This document shows positions 14,079 to 14,396 of a DNA stretch of 14,396 bases, in pieces. The stretch is from Pseudomonas sp. (GTDB lineage: Bacteria; Pseudomonadota; Gammaproteobacteria; Pseudomonadales; Pseudomonadaceae): NCBI GenBank assembly GCA_003488145.1, contig DNMQ01000160.1:1-14396 (forward strand). The letters run 5' to 3'. The notes under the pieces are model-generated. The model was not told the DNA's origin, ran no database searches, and saw only the letters and a list, made by a program, of their open reading frames with translations. Every line of letters starts with the position of its first letter. The first letter of the stretch is position 1. The translations under genes and the position numbers were made by a program.

Positions 14079-14396
14079 TCAGCCCTTCACGCCGCCCGCG
14101 GTAAGACCGCCGACGATCCACTTCTGACAGTAGAGGAACACCGCGGTGATCGGCAGGCCTGAGAGTACCGCCGCCGCGGCGAAGTCACCCCACAGGTAGT
14201 TTTGCGGGTACAGGTACTGCTGGGCACCCACCGACAGGGTCAGCTTGTCCACGTCCATCAGCAGCACCGAGGCGATGGGGTATTCGGTGACGCTGGTGAT
14301 GAAGGCGAGGATGAACACCACCGCCAGGATCGGCACGCTCATCGGCAGCAGAATATAGAAGAACGCCTGCCAGGTGGTCGCCCCATCGACGATGGC
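14079..14396 (-). CDS. malG: Maltose ABC transporter permease, C-terminal part (partial)
   Basis: The window ends inside this gene. The visible 105 residues read [20 protein letters not shown], then [19 protein letters not shown], and end [45 protein letters not shown]. This matches the C-terminus of E. coli MalG almost word for word, including the EAA-loop region (DGA...LP), which docks on MalK, and the terminal GLTAGGVKG. Two membrane spans are visible. The gene starts right of the window, probably after malF. It is the last structural permease gene before malT on the minus strand. Confidence 0.95.
   Translation of the reverse strand, partial: AIVDGATTWQAFFYILLPMSVPILAVVFILAFITSVTEYPIASVLLMDVDKLTLSVGAQQYLYPQNYLWGDFAAAAVLSGLPITAVFLYCQKWIVGGLTAGGVKG

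Noticed and set aside
1..14396. CRISPR arrays or complete insertion sequences
   Set aside because: No regularly spaced repeats and no transposase-like protein were seen.

Overview
The window looks like a high-GC Pseudomonas-group chromosome carrying a small, lower-GC insertion. The inserted genes resemble Pseudomonas filamentous phage genes. The chromosomal genes include a full MalT-type regulator and a maltose transport and hydrolysis locus, which fits a maltose-using member such as the Stutzerimonas/P. stutzeri group. That species-level idea is inference.

Region 1 (1-5245) is a defective prophage-like element. The window opens inside the 3' end of a tmRNA gene (a tRNA is the alternative), ending in CCA. 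The first 16 bases recur exactly at 5230-5245, and these two copies are the left and right attachment cores. Inside each core lies a pair of GTGTCGAA motifs spaced 11 bp apart (91-109 and 5116-5134), which look like integrase arm sites. Reading inward from the left are a toxin-antitoxin pair with a promoter/operator, a broken tyrosine integrase, and a replication-protein remnant. Next come two small paralogous DNA-binding genes and a divergent operator region. The repressor-like gene and two small hypotheticals follow on the plus strand, and two AT-rich membrane-protein genes fill the right end. The order antitoxin/toxin, integrase, rep, excisionase-like genes, divergent repressor matches a Pf-type inovirus prophage whose coat and assembly genes are gone. 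With the integrase broken, it should be unable to move unaided.

Region 2 (5246-6915) is chromosomal. A strong terminator that probably once ended the host tmRNA gene is followed by a Nudix hydrolase and a divergently read LysE/RhtB-type exporter.

Region 3 (6916-14396) is a maltose/maltodextrin locus, mostly on the minus strand. In transcription order it holds the end of malG (permease), malT (activator), a maltose O-acetyltransferase, a cytoplasmic GH13 alpha-glucosidase and malK (transport ATPase). A glutathione S-transferase gene on the plus strand sits between the acetyltransferase and malT. The likely flow is uptake through MalFGK, hydrolysis by the glucosidase, detoxifying acetylation by the transferase, and control by MalT. 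The binding protein and malF probably lie beyond the right edge.
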